Positions 33,298 through 41,790 of a stretch of 64,000 bases of DNA are shown here, piece after piece. The translations under genes and the position numbers were made by a program. A model generated the notes under the pieces. The model was not told the origin of the DNA. It searched no databases and saw only the letters and a program-made list of their open reading frames with translations. Source of the stretch: Actinoplanes lutulentus (GTDB taxonomy: Bacteria > Actinomycetota > Actinomycetes > Mycobacteriales > Micromonosporaceae); assembly GCF_003259845.1 (NCBI RefSeq), contig NZ_QLMJ01000023.1, positions 147,554-211,553 of the forward strand. Reading direction: 5' to 3'. Position 1 is the stretch's first letter. Every line of letters begins with the position of its first letter.

Positions 33298-34260
33298 GTG
33301 CTCCGCGATGTCGCCGTTCTCGCGCTGCCCGGCGCGCACGCGTTCGAGCTCGGGGTCTTCTGCGAGTTCTTCGGGATCGACCGCCGCGACGACGGTCTGC
33401 CCGGTTACGACTTCGCGCTGGTCTCCGCCACCGGCGCCAGTGTGCCCACCCGGCACGGCTTCGCGGTGGAGGCGAAACACGGACTGGAGCGGCTGGAGTC
33501 GGCCGACCTCATCGGCGTACCGGCGACCGATCCCGGCGTGCGGCAGCCGGAGGAGCTGTACGAGGCGTTGCGGATCGCGGTCGCGCGGGGTGCCCGGGTG
33601 CTGAGCATCTGCTCCGGCGCCTTCGTCCTCGGCGAGGCCGGGCTGCTGGACGGACGCCGGTGCACCACCCACTGGCGTTATGCCGGGGAGCTGGCCCGCC
33701 GGTACCCGCGCAGCCGGGTCGAGGTGGACACGCTCTACGTCGACGAGGACCCGGTGATCACCGGCGCCGGCACCGCCGCGGGCATCGACACCTGCCTGCA
33801 CCTGGTCCGCAAGCTGCAGGGCAGCGCGGTCGCCAACGACATCGCCCGGCGAATGGTGACTCCCCCGCACCGCGACGGCAGCCAGACCCAGTACGTCAAG
33901 CGGCCGAGCCCGAAGGACCGGACCGGCCGGCTGGCCCCGACCCTGGCCTGGATGGAGTCCCACCTGGAACAGCAGCTGACCGTGGACGGCATCGCCCGCC
34001 GGGCGCACATGTCACCGCGTACCTTCGCCCGGCGCTTCCTGCAGGAGACCGGGTCCACGCCCCTGCAGTGGCTCACCGGTCAGCGCGTCCTGCTGGCGCA
34101 GCAGCATCTGGAGAACACCGACGAGCCGGTCGCCGCGATCGCCGCACGCACCGGGTTCGGTTCGGCGGACACGCTGCGCCACCACTTCGTCCGGCGCCTC
34201 GGCACGACGCCGCACGATTACCGCCGGACGTTCCGCGGCCGTCCGGACCAGAGAGACTAA
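33298..34260 (+). CDS. GlxA-family regulator (DJ-1/PfpI domain plus AraC HTH), probable proline catabolism control
   Basis: The N-terminal DJ-1/PfpI-like domain contains FELGVFCEFFGIDRR, the elbow region VLSICSGAFVLGEAGLLDG (Cys nucleophile position kept) and TTHWRYAGELA. The C-terminal AraC HTH pair is LTVDGIARRAHMSPRTFARRFLQETGSTPLQWL and VAAIAARTGFGSADTLRHHF. GTG at 33298 follows AGGAGG at four bases. It is divergent from proline dehydrogenase and tail-to-tail with the molybdenum enzyme. Amino-acid sensing by the DJ-1 domain is a family inference. Confidence 0.92.
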   Translation: MLRDVAVLALPGAHAFELGVFCEFFGIDRRDDGLPGYDFALVSATGASVPTRHGFAVEAKHGLERLESADLIGVPATDPGVRQPEELYEALRIAVARGARVLSICSGAFVLGEAGLLDGRRCTTHWRYAGELARRYPRSRVEVDTLYVDEDPVITGAGTAAGIDTCLHLVRKLQGSAVANDIARRMVTPPHRDGSQTQYVKRPSPKDRTGRLAPTLAWMESHLEQQLTVDGIARRAHMSPRTFARRFLQETGSTPLQWLTGQRVLLAQQHLENTDEPVAAIAARTGFGSADTLRHHFVRRLGTTPHDYRRTFRGRPDQRD

Positions 34261-36827
34261 CCCTGCATCGCCAGCCAGATCTTGTCGGCGGTGAAGGGCA
34301 GATCGGTCATGCGTACGCCGATCGCGTCCCGGATCGCGTTGGCCAAAGCCGGGGCGACCGGGTTGAACGGGCTCTCGCTCATCGATTTCGCGCCGAGCGG
34401 GCCGATCGCGTCGACGGTGTCGGCGAAGTGCACCTCGGTACGCGGGATGTCGGCGAACGTCGGCAGGTGGTACTGCCGGAACACGGTCGTCGTCACCTCG
34501 CCGGACGCGTTGATGTCGACGTGTTCGCTGAGGGTGGCGCCGATCGCCTGGGCCACGCCGCCTTCGATCTGGCCGCGCAGCTGGGCCGGGTTCATCACGG
34601 TTCCGGCGTCGGCGCTGTGGATGCTGCGCAGGATCCGCAGGTCACCGGTGTCCGGGTCGACCGCGACCCGGAACCACTGGGCGTTGAACGCCACCGACCG
34701 GGGTGTGCCGTCGAAGTGCCCGGTGCCCACGGCGGCGCCGGCGCGCAGGGCCCGCGCGGCCCGCAGCACCGCCCGCCCGGCGACGACCACGCCGGTGGAC
34801 GCGAACGCGCCGGTGTCGTGGCCGACCACGTCGGTGTCGGACTGCCGGATCACCACCTTGTCCGGGCTGGTCGACAGCTCGTCGGCGACGATCTGCGCGA
34901 AGACCGTGGTGCTGCCGTTGCCGAACTCGGCGGTGCCGACGGAGAGCTCGTACCGCCCGTCGCCGAGCGGCTTGATCGTGGCGTCGGCGAAGTGCCCGCC
35001 GGGCGGACCGGCCGCGATCATCGCGATCGCCATACCCTCACCGACGAGCCAGCCCTCGGGCGCGGCTTCGCCACCGTCACCAGCGGTCGACGATCGGATG
35101 TGGTCGAGGCACTGGTCCAGGCCGTAGCTCGCGATCCCCAGGTCCTCGACGTGCTCACCGGGCGCGGTCAGGTCGTCGCCGTCGCGGACCACGTTGAGCT
35201 CGCGGAACGTGACCGGGTCGATGCCGATGCGCCGGGCCACCTCGTCGAGGACCTGCTCGACGGCGAACGTGACCTGCCCGAGGCCGTACCCGCGGAACGC
35301 CCCGGCCGGCACGGTGTTCGTGTAGACCGTGACCGCGTCGGTGCGGATGTTCGAGCACTGGTAGACCGCGACCGTCTCGTGGCAGCCGTGGAACATCACG
35401 GACGGGCCGTGGTTGCCGTACGCGCCGGTGTTGTTGAGGACGTTCAGGGTCAGCGCGGTCAGGGTGCCGTCCGTGGTGGCGCCGGCTTTCACGGTCACCA
35501 CGAACGGGTGCCGGGTGGTCGCGCCGGTGAACTGCTCGGAGCGGGTGAACTCCCACTTCACCGGCCGGCCGGTCCGCAGCACGGCCAGGGCGACGAGGTC
35601 CTCGACGAGCATCTCCTGCTTGCCGCCGAAACCGCCGCCGACGCGCCCGGCGATCACGCGTACCCGATCGGTCGGAAGGTCGTAGAGCCGGGCGAGAGCC
35701 CGGCGGGTGAGGAACGGGGTCTGCGTGCTGGACCGCAGTACCAGGCGGCCGTCGTCGTCGAGCCAGCCGACCGCGCCGTGCGTCTCCAGGCTGGCGTGCT
35801 GCACCCGGGCCGTCCGGAACGTCTCCTCGTAGACGACGTCGGCGGCGGCAAATCCCGCCTCGACGTCACCGATGCCGGCGTGCAGCTCCCCGATGACGTT
35901 GTTCTCGGCCCGGCAGATGCCCTCGTCGACGCCCTTGTCCGCGTGGATCACCGGCGCGCCGGGAGCGGAGGCCAGCTCCGGGTCGATCACGGCGGGCAGC
36001 ACCTCGTAGGTGACCCGCAGCAGCCGGCAGCCCTCCTCCGCCGCGGCTTCGGAGGTGGCCACCACCGCGGCGACCCGCTGCCCGATGAACCGGACCACCT
36101 CGTCCAGGACCCGGGTGTCGTACGGGTCCTCGGCCTCCCGCTCGTGCTGGCCGGTGGAGAAGAGCCGGTCCGGTGAGTCCTTGTGGGTCAGCACGGCTTC
36201 GACGCCGGGGACCGCGAGCGCGGCGGACGTGTCGACCGAGACGATCCGGGCGTGCGCGTGCGGCGACCGCAGCGCCTTCAGGTGCAGCACGCCGGGAACG
36301 TCCAGGTCGAAGGTGTAGCGCGCGGTCCCGGTCACCACCTGCGGACCGGCCGGGGCGCCGAGGCTGGATCCGACGGCGTTCTTCGAGCCCGCGCATGACT
36401 CGATTGATCGGCCGCAGATCGCGTCCTCGATCGAGCGGTATCCCGTACACCGGCAGAGGTTTCCCTTGAGCGCGCGTGGCAGATCCTCGCGCTGTTCCGC
36501 GGAGAGCGCGGCAGAGGTCATGATCATGCCGGCGGTGCAGAAGCCGCACTGGAAACCCTGCGCGTCCAGGAAGCTCTGCTGCATCGGATGCAACGCGTCC
36601 GGCGATCCCAGACCCTCGATGGTCGTGACGCTGCGGCCCTCGGCGCGGAACGCCGGGTAGACGCAGGAGTGCACCGGCTTGCCGTCGACGTGGACCGTGC
36701 AGGCGCCGCAGTCGCCCGCGTCGCAGCCCTTCTTGACGCCGAAGCAGCCTTCGTCGCGCAGATAGGTGCGCAGGCACTGGCCCGGTCGCGGCGCGCGGTC
36801 GTGTGACGTTCCGTTAATTTCGATCAT
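34257..36827 (-). CDS. Xanthine-dehydrogenase-type molybdenum hydroxylase, 2Fe-2S and Mo domains fused
   Basis: Residues 1-150 form the iron-sulfur part: GCDAGDCGACTVHVDGKPVHSC is the plant-type [2Fe-2S] cluster and CGFCTAGM with NLCRCTGYRSIEDAI is the second. From ~160 on comes the molybdopterin-binding subunit: VTGTARYTFDLDVPGVLHLK, VGGGFGGKQEMLVEDL, GAFRGYGLGQ and ELSVGTAEFGNGS. Together with the downstream FAD subunit it would oxidise a purine or N-heterocycle; the substrate is unknown. It overlaps the FAD gene by 4 bp (ATGA). No XdhC-type maturation gene is adjacent. Tail-to-tail with the GlxA-type gene, stops overlapping. Confidence 0.9.
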   Translation of the reverse strand: MIEINGTSHDRAPRPGQCLRTYLRDEGCFGVKKGCDAGDCGACTVHVDGKPVHSCVYPAFRAEGRSVTTIEGLGSPDALHPMQQSFLDAQGFQCGFCTAGMIMTSAALSAEQREDLPRALKGNLCRCTGYRSIEDAICGRSIESCAGSKNAVGSSLGAPAGPQVVTGTARYTFDLDVPGVLHLKALRSPHAHARIVSVDTSAALAVPGVEAVLTHKDSPDRLFSTGQHEREAEDPYDTRVLDEVVRFIGQRVAAVVATSEAAAEEGCRLLRVTYEVLPAVIDPELASAPGAPVIHADKGVDEGICRAENNVIGELHAGIGDVEAGFAAADVVYEETFRTARVQHASLETHGAVGWLDDDGRLVLRSSTQTPFLTRRALARLYDLPTDRVRVIAGRVGGGFGGKQEMLVEDLVALAVLRTGRPVKWEFTRSEQFTGATTRHPFVVTVKAGATTDGTLTALTLNVLNNTGAYGNHGPSVMFHGCHETVAVYQCSNIRTDAVTVYTNTVPAGAFRGYGLGQVTFAVEQVLDEVARRIGIDPVTFRELNVVRDGDDLTAPGEHVEDLGIASYGLDQCLDHIRSSTAGDGGEAAPEGWLVGEGMAIAMIAAGPPGGHFADATIKPLGDGRYELSVGTAEFGNGSTTVFAQIVADELSTSPDKVVIRQSDTDVVGHDTGAFASTGVVVAGRAVLRAARALRAGAAVGTGHFDGTPRSVAFNAQWFRVAVDPDTGDLRILRSIHSADAGTVMNPAQLRGQIEGGVAQAIGATLSEHVDINASGEVTTTVFRQYHLPTFADIPRTEVHFADTVDAIGPLGAKSMSESPFNPVAPALANAIRDAIGVRMTDLPFTADKIWLAMQG

Positions 36828-37603
36828 GAGAGCTCCGCAAGGATCTGCGCTGCGTAATGGCGCGTCAGGTGCTGCCGCCAGACCGGCCGGCCGTGCACGT
36901 CATCCACGTATTCACTGGCAGGAATGGCTTCGAGTGCCGCTTCCAGATCATGCGACGTCCCGGAGAATCGAAGAACATACGGCCGGCTGGTCGCGGCGGT
37001 CACGGTGAGTGCGATGCCTTCGGCATCAACCCTGCCGATCACCAGCGCCGCCGAACGCCCATGGCGGTGCAAAGATCCACGACGGTACGCGGTACGCGAG
37101 GTCAGCGCCGCCACCGGCAGGTGGATGGACCGCAGCAGCTCGCCATCGCGCAGCACCGTGGTCCCCTCGCCGGTCACGAACGCGGCGGCGGGCACCCGGC
37201 GCTCGGTCCCGTCCGGGCCGATCAGCAGCAGGGTGCCACCGAGCGCGACGCTCAGCGAGATCATCGGGCCGGCCGGCAGGGCGGCGCAGAGGTTCCCGCC
37301 GACGGTCGCCACGTTCCAGATCTTGAACGAGGCCAGGAAGGCGTGGCAGCAGTGCCGGACGATGTCGTGCTTGCCGAGGCGTTCGTTGAGCTCGGCGACC
37401 GTGCACGTGGCGGCGATCTCGACAGAGCCGTCGTCATCAAACGTCAGCGCGGGCCAGCCGGCGGCGGTCAGATCGAGCAGGCGCCGCACGTCCGGTCGTG
37501 GCTCACCGAACAACGCGGTGCCGCCGCCCAGCCAGGCGTCGCCGGGACGCCAGGCGCCGGGACCGGCCGGACTGATCACTTCGGTGACGGTGTTCAGATC
37601 CAC
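36824..37603 (-). CDS. FAD-binding subunit of the molybdenum hydroxylase
   Basis: This CO-dehydrogenase-medium-like flavoprotein has AWLGGGTALFGEPRP near the N-terminus and FLASFKIWNVATVGGNLCAALPAGPM at the second FAD-binding site. It is 259 residues, slightly short for the family. It is the first gene of a two-gene operon with the fused Fe-S/Mo subunit and passes electrons between clusters and FAD. It is divergent from cydA with 172 bp between. Confidence 0.88.
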   Translation of the reverse strand: MDLNTVTEVISPAGPGAWRPGDAWLGGGTALFGEPRPDVRRLLDLTAAGWPALTFDDDGSVEIAATCTVAELNERLGKHDIVRHCCHAFLASFKIWNVATVGGNLCAALPAGPMISLSVALGGTLLLIGPDGTERRVPAAAFVTGEGTTVLRDGELLRSIHLPVAALTSRTAYRRGSLHRHGRSAALVIGRVDAEGIALTVTAATSRPYVLRFSGTSHDLEAALEAIPASEYVDDVHGRPVWRQHLTRHYAAQILAELS

Positions 37604-37775
37604 GTTCGTACGCTACAAGCTGTGTGTTTCCGATCTTGACCATCCGCGAGCATGCCTCAGTTAACCAACTCGAAACATTGATGGGACTTTCGGCCCGGGC
37701 CGCGCGCGTCCTTCGCCCCTGATCTTCGCCCGCCCCACCGGAAAGGCTCGGTGGGACTTCGCGGAAAGGACGTCA

Positions 37776-39161
37776 GTGGACGCGCTCGATCTTTCGCGGT
37801 GGCAGTTCGGCATCACCACCGTGTACCACTTCATCTTCGTCCCCCTCACGATCGGGCTCTCCGCCCTCGTCGCCGGGCTGCAGACCGCGTGGGTCCGCAC
37901 CGGCAAGGAGCACTACCTGCGGGCCACCAGGTTCTGGGGCAAGCTGTTTCTGATCAACTTCGCGATCGGTGTGGTCACCGGCATCGTGCAGGAGTTCCAG
38001 TTCGGGATGAACTGGTCGGCGTACTCCCGGTTCGTCGGGGACATCTTCGGCGCTCCCCTGGCGATCGAGGGGCTGCTCGCCTTCTTCCTCGAGTCCACGT
38101 TCCTCGGGCTCTGGATCTTCGGCTGGGATCGCCTTCCCAAGAAGGTGCACCTCGCCACGATCTGGACCGCCTCGATCGGGACGATGCTCTCGGCGTACTT
38201 CATCCTGGCCGCCAACTCGTGGATGCAGCACCCGGTCGGCTGGACCATGGGTGACGGCCGTGCCGAGCTGACCAGCATCGGCGCGGTGCTGACCAACTCG
38301 ACAACGCTCGTCACGGTTCCGCACACGCTGACCGCCTGCTTCCTGACCGCCGGCGCGATGCTGCTCGCGGTCAGCGCGTGGCACCTGCGCCGTGACCATC
38401 AATCGGAGGTTTTCCGGCCCTCGTTGCGGCTCGGCGCCTGGGTCGTTCTCATCGCCGGGGTCGGTGTGCTGATCACCGGTGACATCCAGGCGCGGGTGAT
38501 GACCGAGCAGCAGCCGATGAAGATGGCCGCCGCCGAAGCGCTCTACGAGACCACCGACAGCGCGTCGTTCTCGCTCTTCACGATCGGCTCGCTCAACGGC
38601 GACGAGGAGCTCTACAGCGTACGGATCCCGTCGCTGTTGTCCTTCATGGCGACCGGATCGCCGAGCGGCGAGGTCGAGGGCATCAACGACGTGCAGGCCG
38701 AGTACGAGCAGACGTACGGCGCCGGCGACTACCGCCCGATCGTGCCGGTCACCTACTGGTCGTTCCGCCTGATGATCGGCTTCGGCGGGCTCGCCATGCT
38801 GATCGCGGCTGCCGCGCTCTGGTTCAACCGGGGTGAACGCCGGTCCCGCAGCCGCTGGTTGTGGATCGCCGCTGTCTCGACGGTGGCGATGCCGCTGCTC
38901 GCCAACTCGTTCGGCTGGATCTTCACCGAGATGGGCCGGCAGCCGTGGACGGTCTTCGGCCTGTTCAAGACCTCCGAATCGGGGTCGCCGTCGGTCTCCA
39001 CGGCCGAGGCCGCGACCGGTCTGATCGTGCTGACCGTCCTCTACGGAATCCTCGCGGTGATCGAGTTCGGCCTCTTCATCAAGTACGCGAAAGCCGGCGC
39101 CCCGGCGCTTGAACCGGACACTCCGGATTCTGAAGACAAACCGCTCGCCTTCGCTTACTGA
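37776..39161 (+). CDS. cydA: Cytochrome bd ubiquinol/menaquinol oxidase subunit I
   Basis: This membrane subunit carries the haem b595/d and b558 sites. The start TTVYHFIFVPLTIGLSAL (His18 is the conserved haem ligand), EFQFGMNWSAYSRFVGDIFG, FLESTFLGLW and later EMGRQPWTVFGL are hallmark segments. It is 461 residues, close to the short actinobacterial form. GTG at 37776 follows GGAAAGGACG. First gene of cydABDC, giving low-oxygen respiration. Confidence 0.96.
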   Translation: MDALDLSRWQFGITTVYHFIFVPLTIGLSALVAGLQTAWVRTGKEHYLRATRFWGKLFLINFAIGVVTGIVQEFQFGMNWSAYSRFVGDIFGAPLAIEGLLAFFLESTFLGLWIFGWDRLPKKVHLATIWTASIGTMLSAYFILAANSWMQHPVGWTMGDGRAELTSIGAVLTNSTTLVTVPHTLTACFLTAGAMLLAVSAWHLRRDHQSEVFRPSLRLGAWVVLIAGVGVLITGDIQARVMTEQQPMKMAAAEALYETTDSASFSLFTIGSLNGDEELYSVRIPSLLSFMATGSPSGEVEGINDVQAEYEQTYGAGDYRPIVPVTYWSFRLMIGFGGLAMLIAAAALWFNRGERRSRSRWLWIAAVSTVAMPLLANSFGWIFTEMGRQPWTVFGLFKTSESGSPSVSTAEAATGLIVLTVLYGILAVIEFGLFIKYAKAGAPALEPDTPDSEDKPLAFAY

Positions 39162-39172
39162 TCGGGACGACA

Positions 39173-40168
39173 ATGGAACTCACCACCGTCTGGTTCATGC
39201 TGATCGGCGTCCTCTGGGCCGGTTACTTCCTCCTCGAAGGCTTCGACTTCGGCGTCGGCATCCTGCTGCCGGTCGTCGGCAAGGACGACCGGTCACGCCG
39301 GCTCGCCATTAACACCATCGGCCCGGTCTGGGACGCCAACGAGGTGTGGGTCCTGGTCGCCGGCGGCGCCACGTTCGCCGCCTTCCCCGAGTGGTACGCC
39401 ACTCTCTTCTCCGGCTTCTTCCTGCCCCTGCTGATCATCCTGGTCGCGCTGATCGTTCGCGGTCTCGCCTTCGAATACCGCGGCAAGCGCCCGGAAGCGT
39501 CCTGGAAGAGGCGCTGGGACCTGGTGATCTTCTGGGGCAGCCTGGTCCCGGCGATCCTCTGGGGTGTCGCGTTCGGCAACATCCTGCGCGGTGTCCCGAT
39601 CGACGCGCGGCACGAATACGTCGGCGGATTTTTCCACCTGCTCAACCCGTACGCCCTGCTCGGCGGCCTGACGACGCTGTCGCTGTTCACCCTGCACGGC
39701 GCGGTCTTCCTGGCACTCAAGACCGACGGCCCGATGCGCGAGCAGGCCGGCCGTCTCGCCGCCCGGCTGTCGCTCGTGGCGGTGCCGGTGGCCGCGTCGT
39801 TCCTGATCTGGACCGGCCTCACCCATAAGGACGGCTGGGGTGTCGCGCTGTCCGTCCTCGCGGCGCTGGCCCTGGTCGGCGCGGTGCTGACGACCCGCGC
39901 CCGGCGGGAGGGCTGGGCGTTCGTCGCCACCGCCGCGACCATCCTGTTCGCGGTGGCGGCGCTGTTCGTCACGCTGTTCCCGAACGTGATGCCGTCGACG
40001 CTCGACCCGGCGTGGAGTCTCACCGTGACGAACGCGTCGTCCACCCCGTACACGCTGAGGGTGATGACGTGGGTGGCGGTGTGCTTCACCCCGATCGTGC
40101 TGATCTATCAGGGGTGGACGTACTGGGTCTTCCGCAAGCGCCTCACCCTGAGCGACATCCCCTCATGA
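39173..40168 (+). CDS. cydB: Cytochrome bd oxidase subunit II
   Basis: This 331-residue protein has about eight helices and family motifs VWFMLIGVLWAGYFLLEGFDFGVGILLP, NTIGPVWDANEVWVLVAGG and EYRGKRPEASWKRRWD. It lies 11 bp after cydA and its TGA overlaps the cydD ATG (ATGA), so translation is coupled. Confidence 0.96.
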   Translation: MELTTVWFMLIGVLWAGYFLLEGFDFGVGILLPVVGKDDRSRRLAINTIGPVWDANEVWVLVAGGATFAAFPEWYATLFSGFFLPLLIILVALIVRGLAFEYRGKRPEASWKRRWDLVIFWGSLVPAILWGVAFGNILRGVPIDARHEYVGGFFHLLNPYALLGGLTTLSLFTLHGAVFLALKTDGPMREQAGRLAARLSLVAVPVAASFLIWTGLTHKDGWGVALSVLAALALVGAVLTTRARREGWAFVATAATILFAVAALFVTLFPNVMPSTLDPAWSLTVTNASSTPYTLRVMTWVAVCFTPIVLIYQGWTYWVFRKRLTLSDIPS

Positions 40169-41790
40169 AGCCGCTCGACCCGCGCCTGCTGACATACGCC
40201 CGTGCCACCCGGGTCTATCTGGCGGCCACCGTTGTTCTCGGCGCCGCGCAGGCCGCGCTGCTGATCGCCCAGGCGGTCCTGCTGGCGAACGCGATCACCG
40301 CGGTGTTCCTCGACGGCGACTCGCTGGCAGTCGCCGGCGTCCTGCCGCTCATCGCGGTCGTCGCCGCCCGGGCGATGGTCGCGTGGCTTCAGGAGGTGGC
40401 GGCCGCCCGCTCCGCCGCCTCGGTCAAGAGCGAACTCCGCCGCCGCCTCCTGGCCCACCTCGCGGCGCTCGGCCCGTCGCATCGCCGGCCGGCCGGCGAG
40501 GTGGCCGCTCTCGCCGGGCACGGGCTGGACGCGCTCGACGCGTACTTCGCCCGCTATCTGCCGCAGCTCGTCCTCGCGGTGCTGGTTCCCGGCATCCTGC
40601 TGGTCCGGCTGCTGCCCGCCGACCTGATCGCCACGGTCACGATCGCGGTCACGCTGCCGCTGATCCCGCTCTTCATGGCGCTGGTCGGCCTGCACACCGA
40701 GGAGCGGAACCGCCGCCAGTTCCGGCTGCTCGCCCGCCTCTCCCACCACTTCCTCGACGTGATCGCCGGCCTGCCGACGCTCAAACTCTTCGGCCGGGCC
40801 CGCGCGCAGGCCGGCATCATCAGGCGGATCAGCGACGAGCAGCGCGAGCAGACCATGCGGACGCTGCGCACCGCGTTCCTGTCGTCGCTGGTCCTGGAAC
40901 TGCTCGCCACTCTGTCGGTCGCCCTCGTCGCGGTCGGCATCGGCCTGCGGCTGGTCTCCGGCAACCTTGATCTCGCGACCGCGCTGATGGTGCTGATCCT
41001 GGCGCCGGAGGCGTACCGGCCGCTGCGTGAGGTCGGCGCCAACTATCACGCGAGCGCCGAAGGCCTGGCCGCCGCCGCCGAGGTCTTCGCGGTGCTGGAG
41101 ACGCCGCTGCCGGTTTCCCGATCTGCCTCGCCGCCTGCTGGGGAGATCCTCTTTGAGGACGTCGAGGTGCGGTTTGCCGGCCGGTCCGAGCCCGCGCTGC
41201 GATTGACCACGACGATCGAGCCGGGGACGGTGGTCGCCCTCACCGGAGCGTCCGGGTGCGGTAAGTCGACCGCGCTCAATGTCCTGCTCGGTTTCGTGAC
41301 GCCCTCGTCGGGGCGGGTGCTTGTCGGAGGCGTACCGATGTCTGATTTTGATCTGGCAGCTTGGCGCTGCCAGATCGCGTGGGTCCCGCAGCGACCGCAC
41401 CTTTTCGCTTCCTCTGTGTACGCGAACATCGCGCTCGACCGGTCCGGTGATGTCGAGGCCGCGGCGCGGCTGGCCGGGGCTGACGGGTTCATCCGGGAGC
41501 TGCCGGATGGATACGACACCCTGCTCGGGGACTCGGGGACCGGGCTCTCGGCGGGGCAGCGGCAGCGGATCGCCCTGGCGCGGGCGTTCCTGCGGGACGC
41601 GCCGATCGTGCTGCTCGACGAACCCACTGCCAATCTGGACGCCGGCACCGCCGCCGAGGTGATGGACGCGATCCGGCGGCTGGCCCGGGGACGGACCGTG
41701 CTGATCGCCGCCCACCGTCCGGAACTGATCGCTCTCGCGGACCGGGAGATCCGTCTCTCCGGCTCGTTTGTCACGGCTGGTGTTTCATGA
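40165..41790 (+). CDS. cydD: ABC transporter CydD, cytochrome bd assembly (thiol exporter)
   Basis: An N-terminal six-helix exporter domain (RLLTYARATRVYLAAT and following) precedes an ATPase with LTGASGCGKSTALNVLLGF, GTGLSAGQRQRIALARAF and IVLLDEPTANLD. Start ATG at 40165 overlaps the cydB stop. CydDC exports cysteine/glutathione to the outside and is needed for haem d insertion. It pairs with CydC, which overlaps its stop by 4 bp. Confidence 0.94.
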   Translation: MKPLDPRLLTYARATRVYLAATVVLGAAQAALLIAQAVLLANAITAVFLDGDSLAVAGVLPLIAVVAARAMVAWLQEVAAARSAASVKSELRRRLLAHLAALGPSHRRPAGEVAALAGHGLDALDAYFARYLPQLVLAVLVPGILLVRLLPADLIATVTIAVTLPLIPLFMALVGLHTEERNRRQFRLLARLSHHFLDVIAGLPTLKLFGRARAQAGIIRRISDEQREQTMRTLRTAFLSSLVLELLATLSVALVAVGIGLRLVSGNLDLATALMVLILAPEAYRPLREVGANYHASAEGLAAAAEVFAVLETPLPVSRSASPPAGEILFEDVEVRFAGRSEPALRLTTTIEPGTVVALTGASGCGKSTALNVLLGFVTPSSGRVLVGGVPMSDFDLAAWRCQIAWVPQRPHLFASSVYANIALDRSGDVEAAARLAGADGFIRELPDGYDTLLGDSGTGLSAGQRQRIALARAFLRDAPIVLLDEPTANLDAGTAAEVMDAIRRLARGRTVLIAAHRPELIALADREIRLSGSFVTAGVS

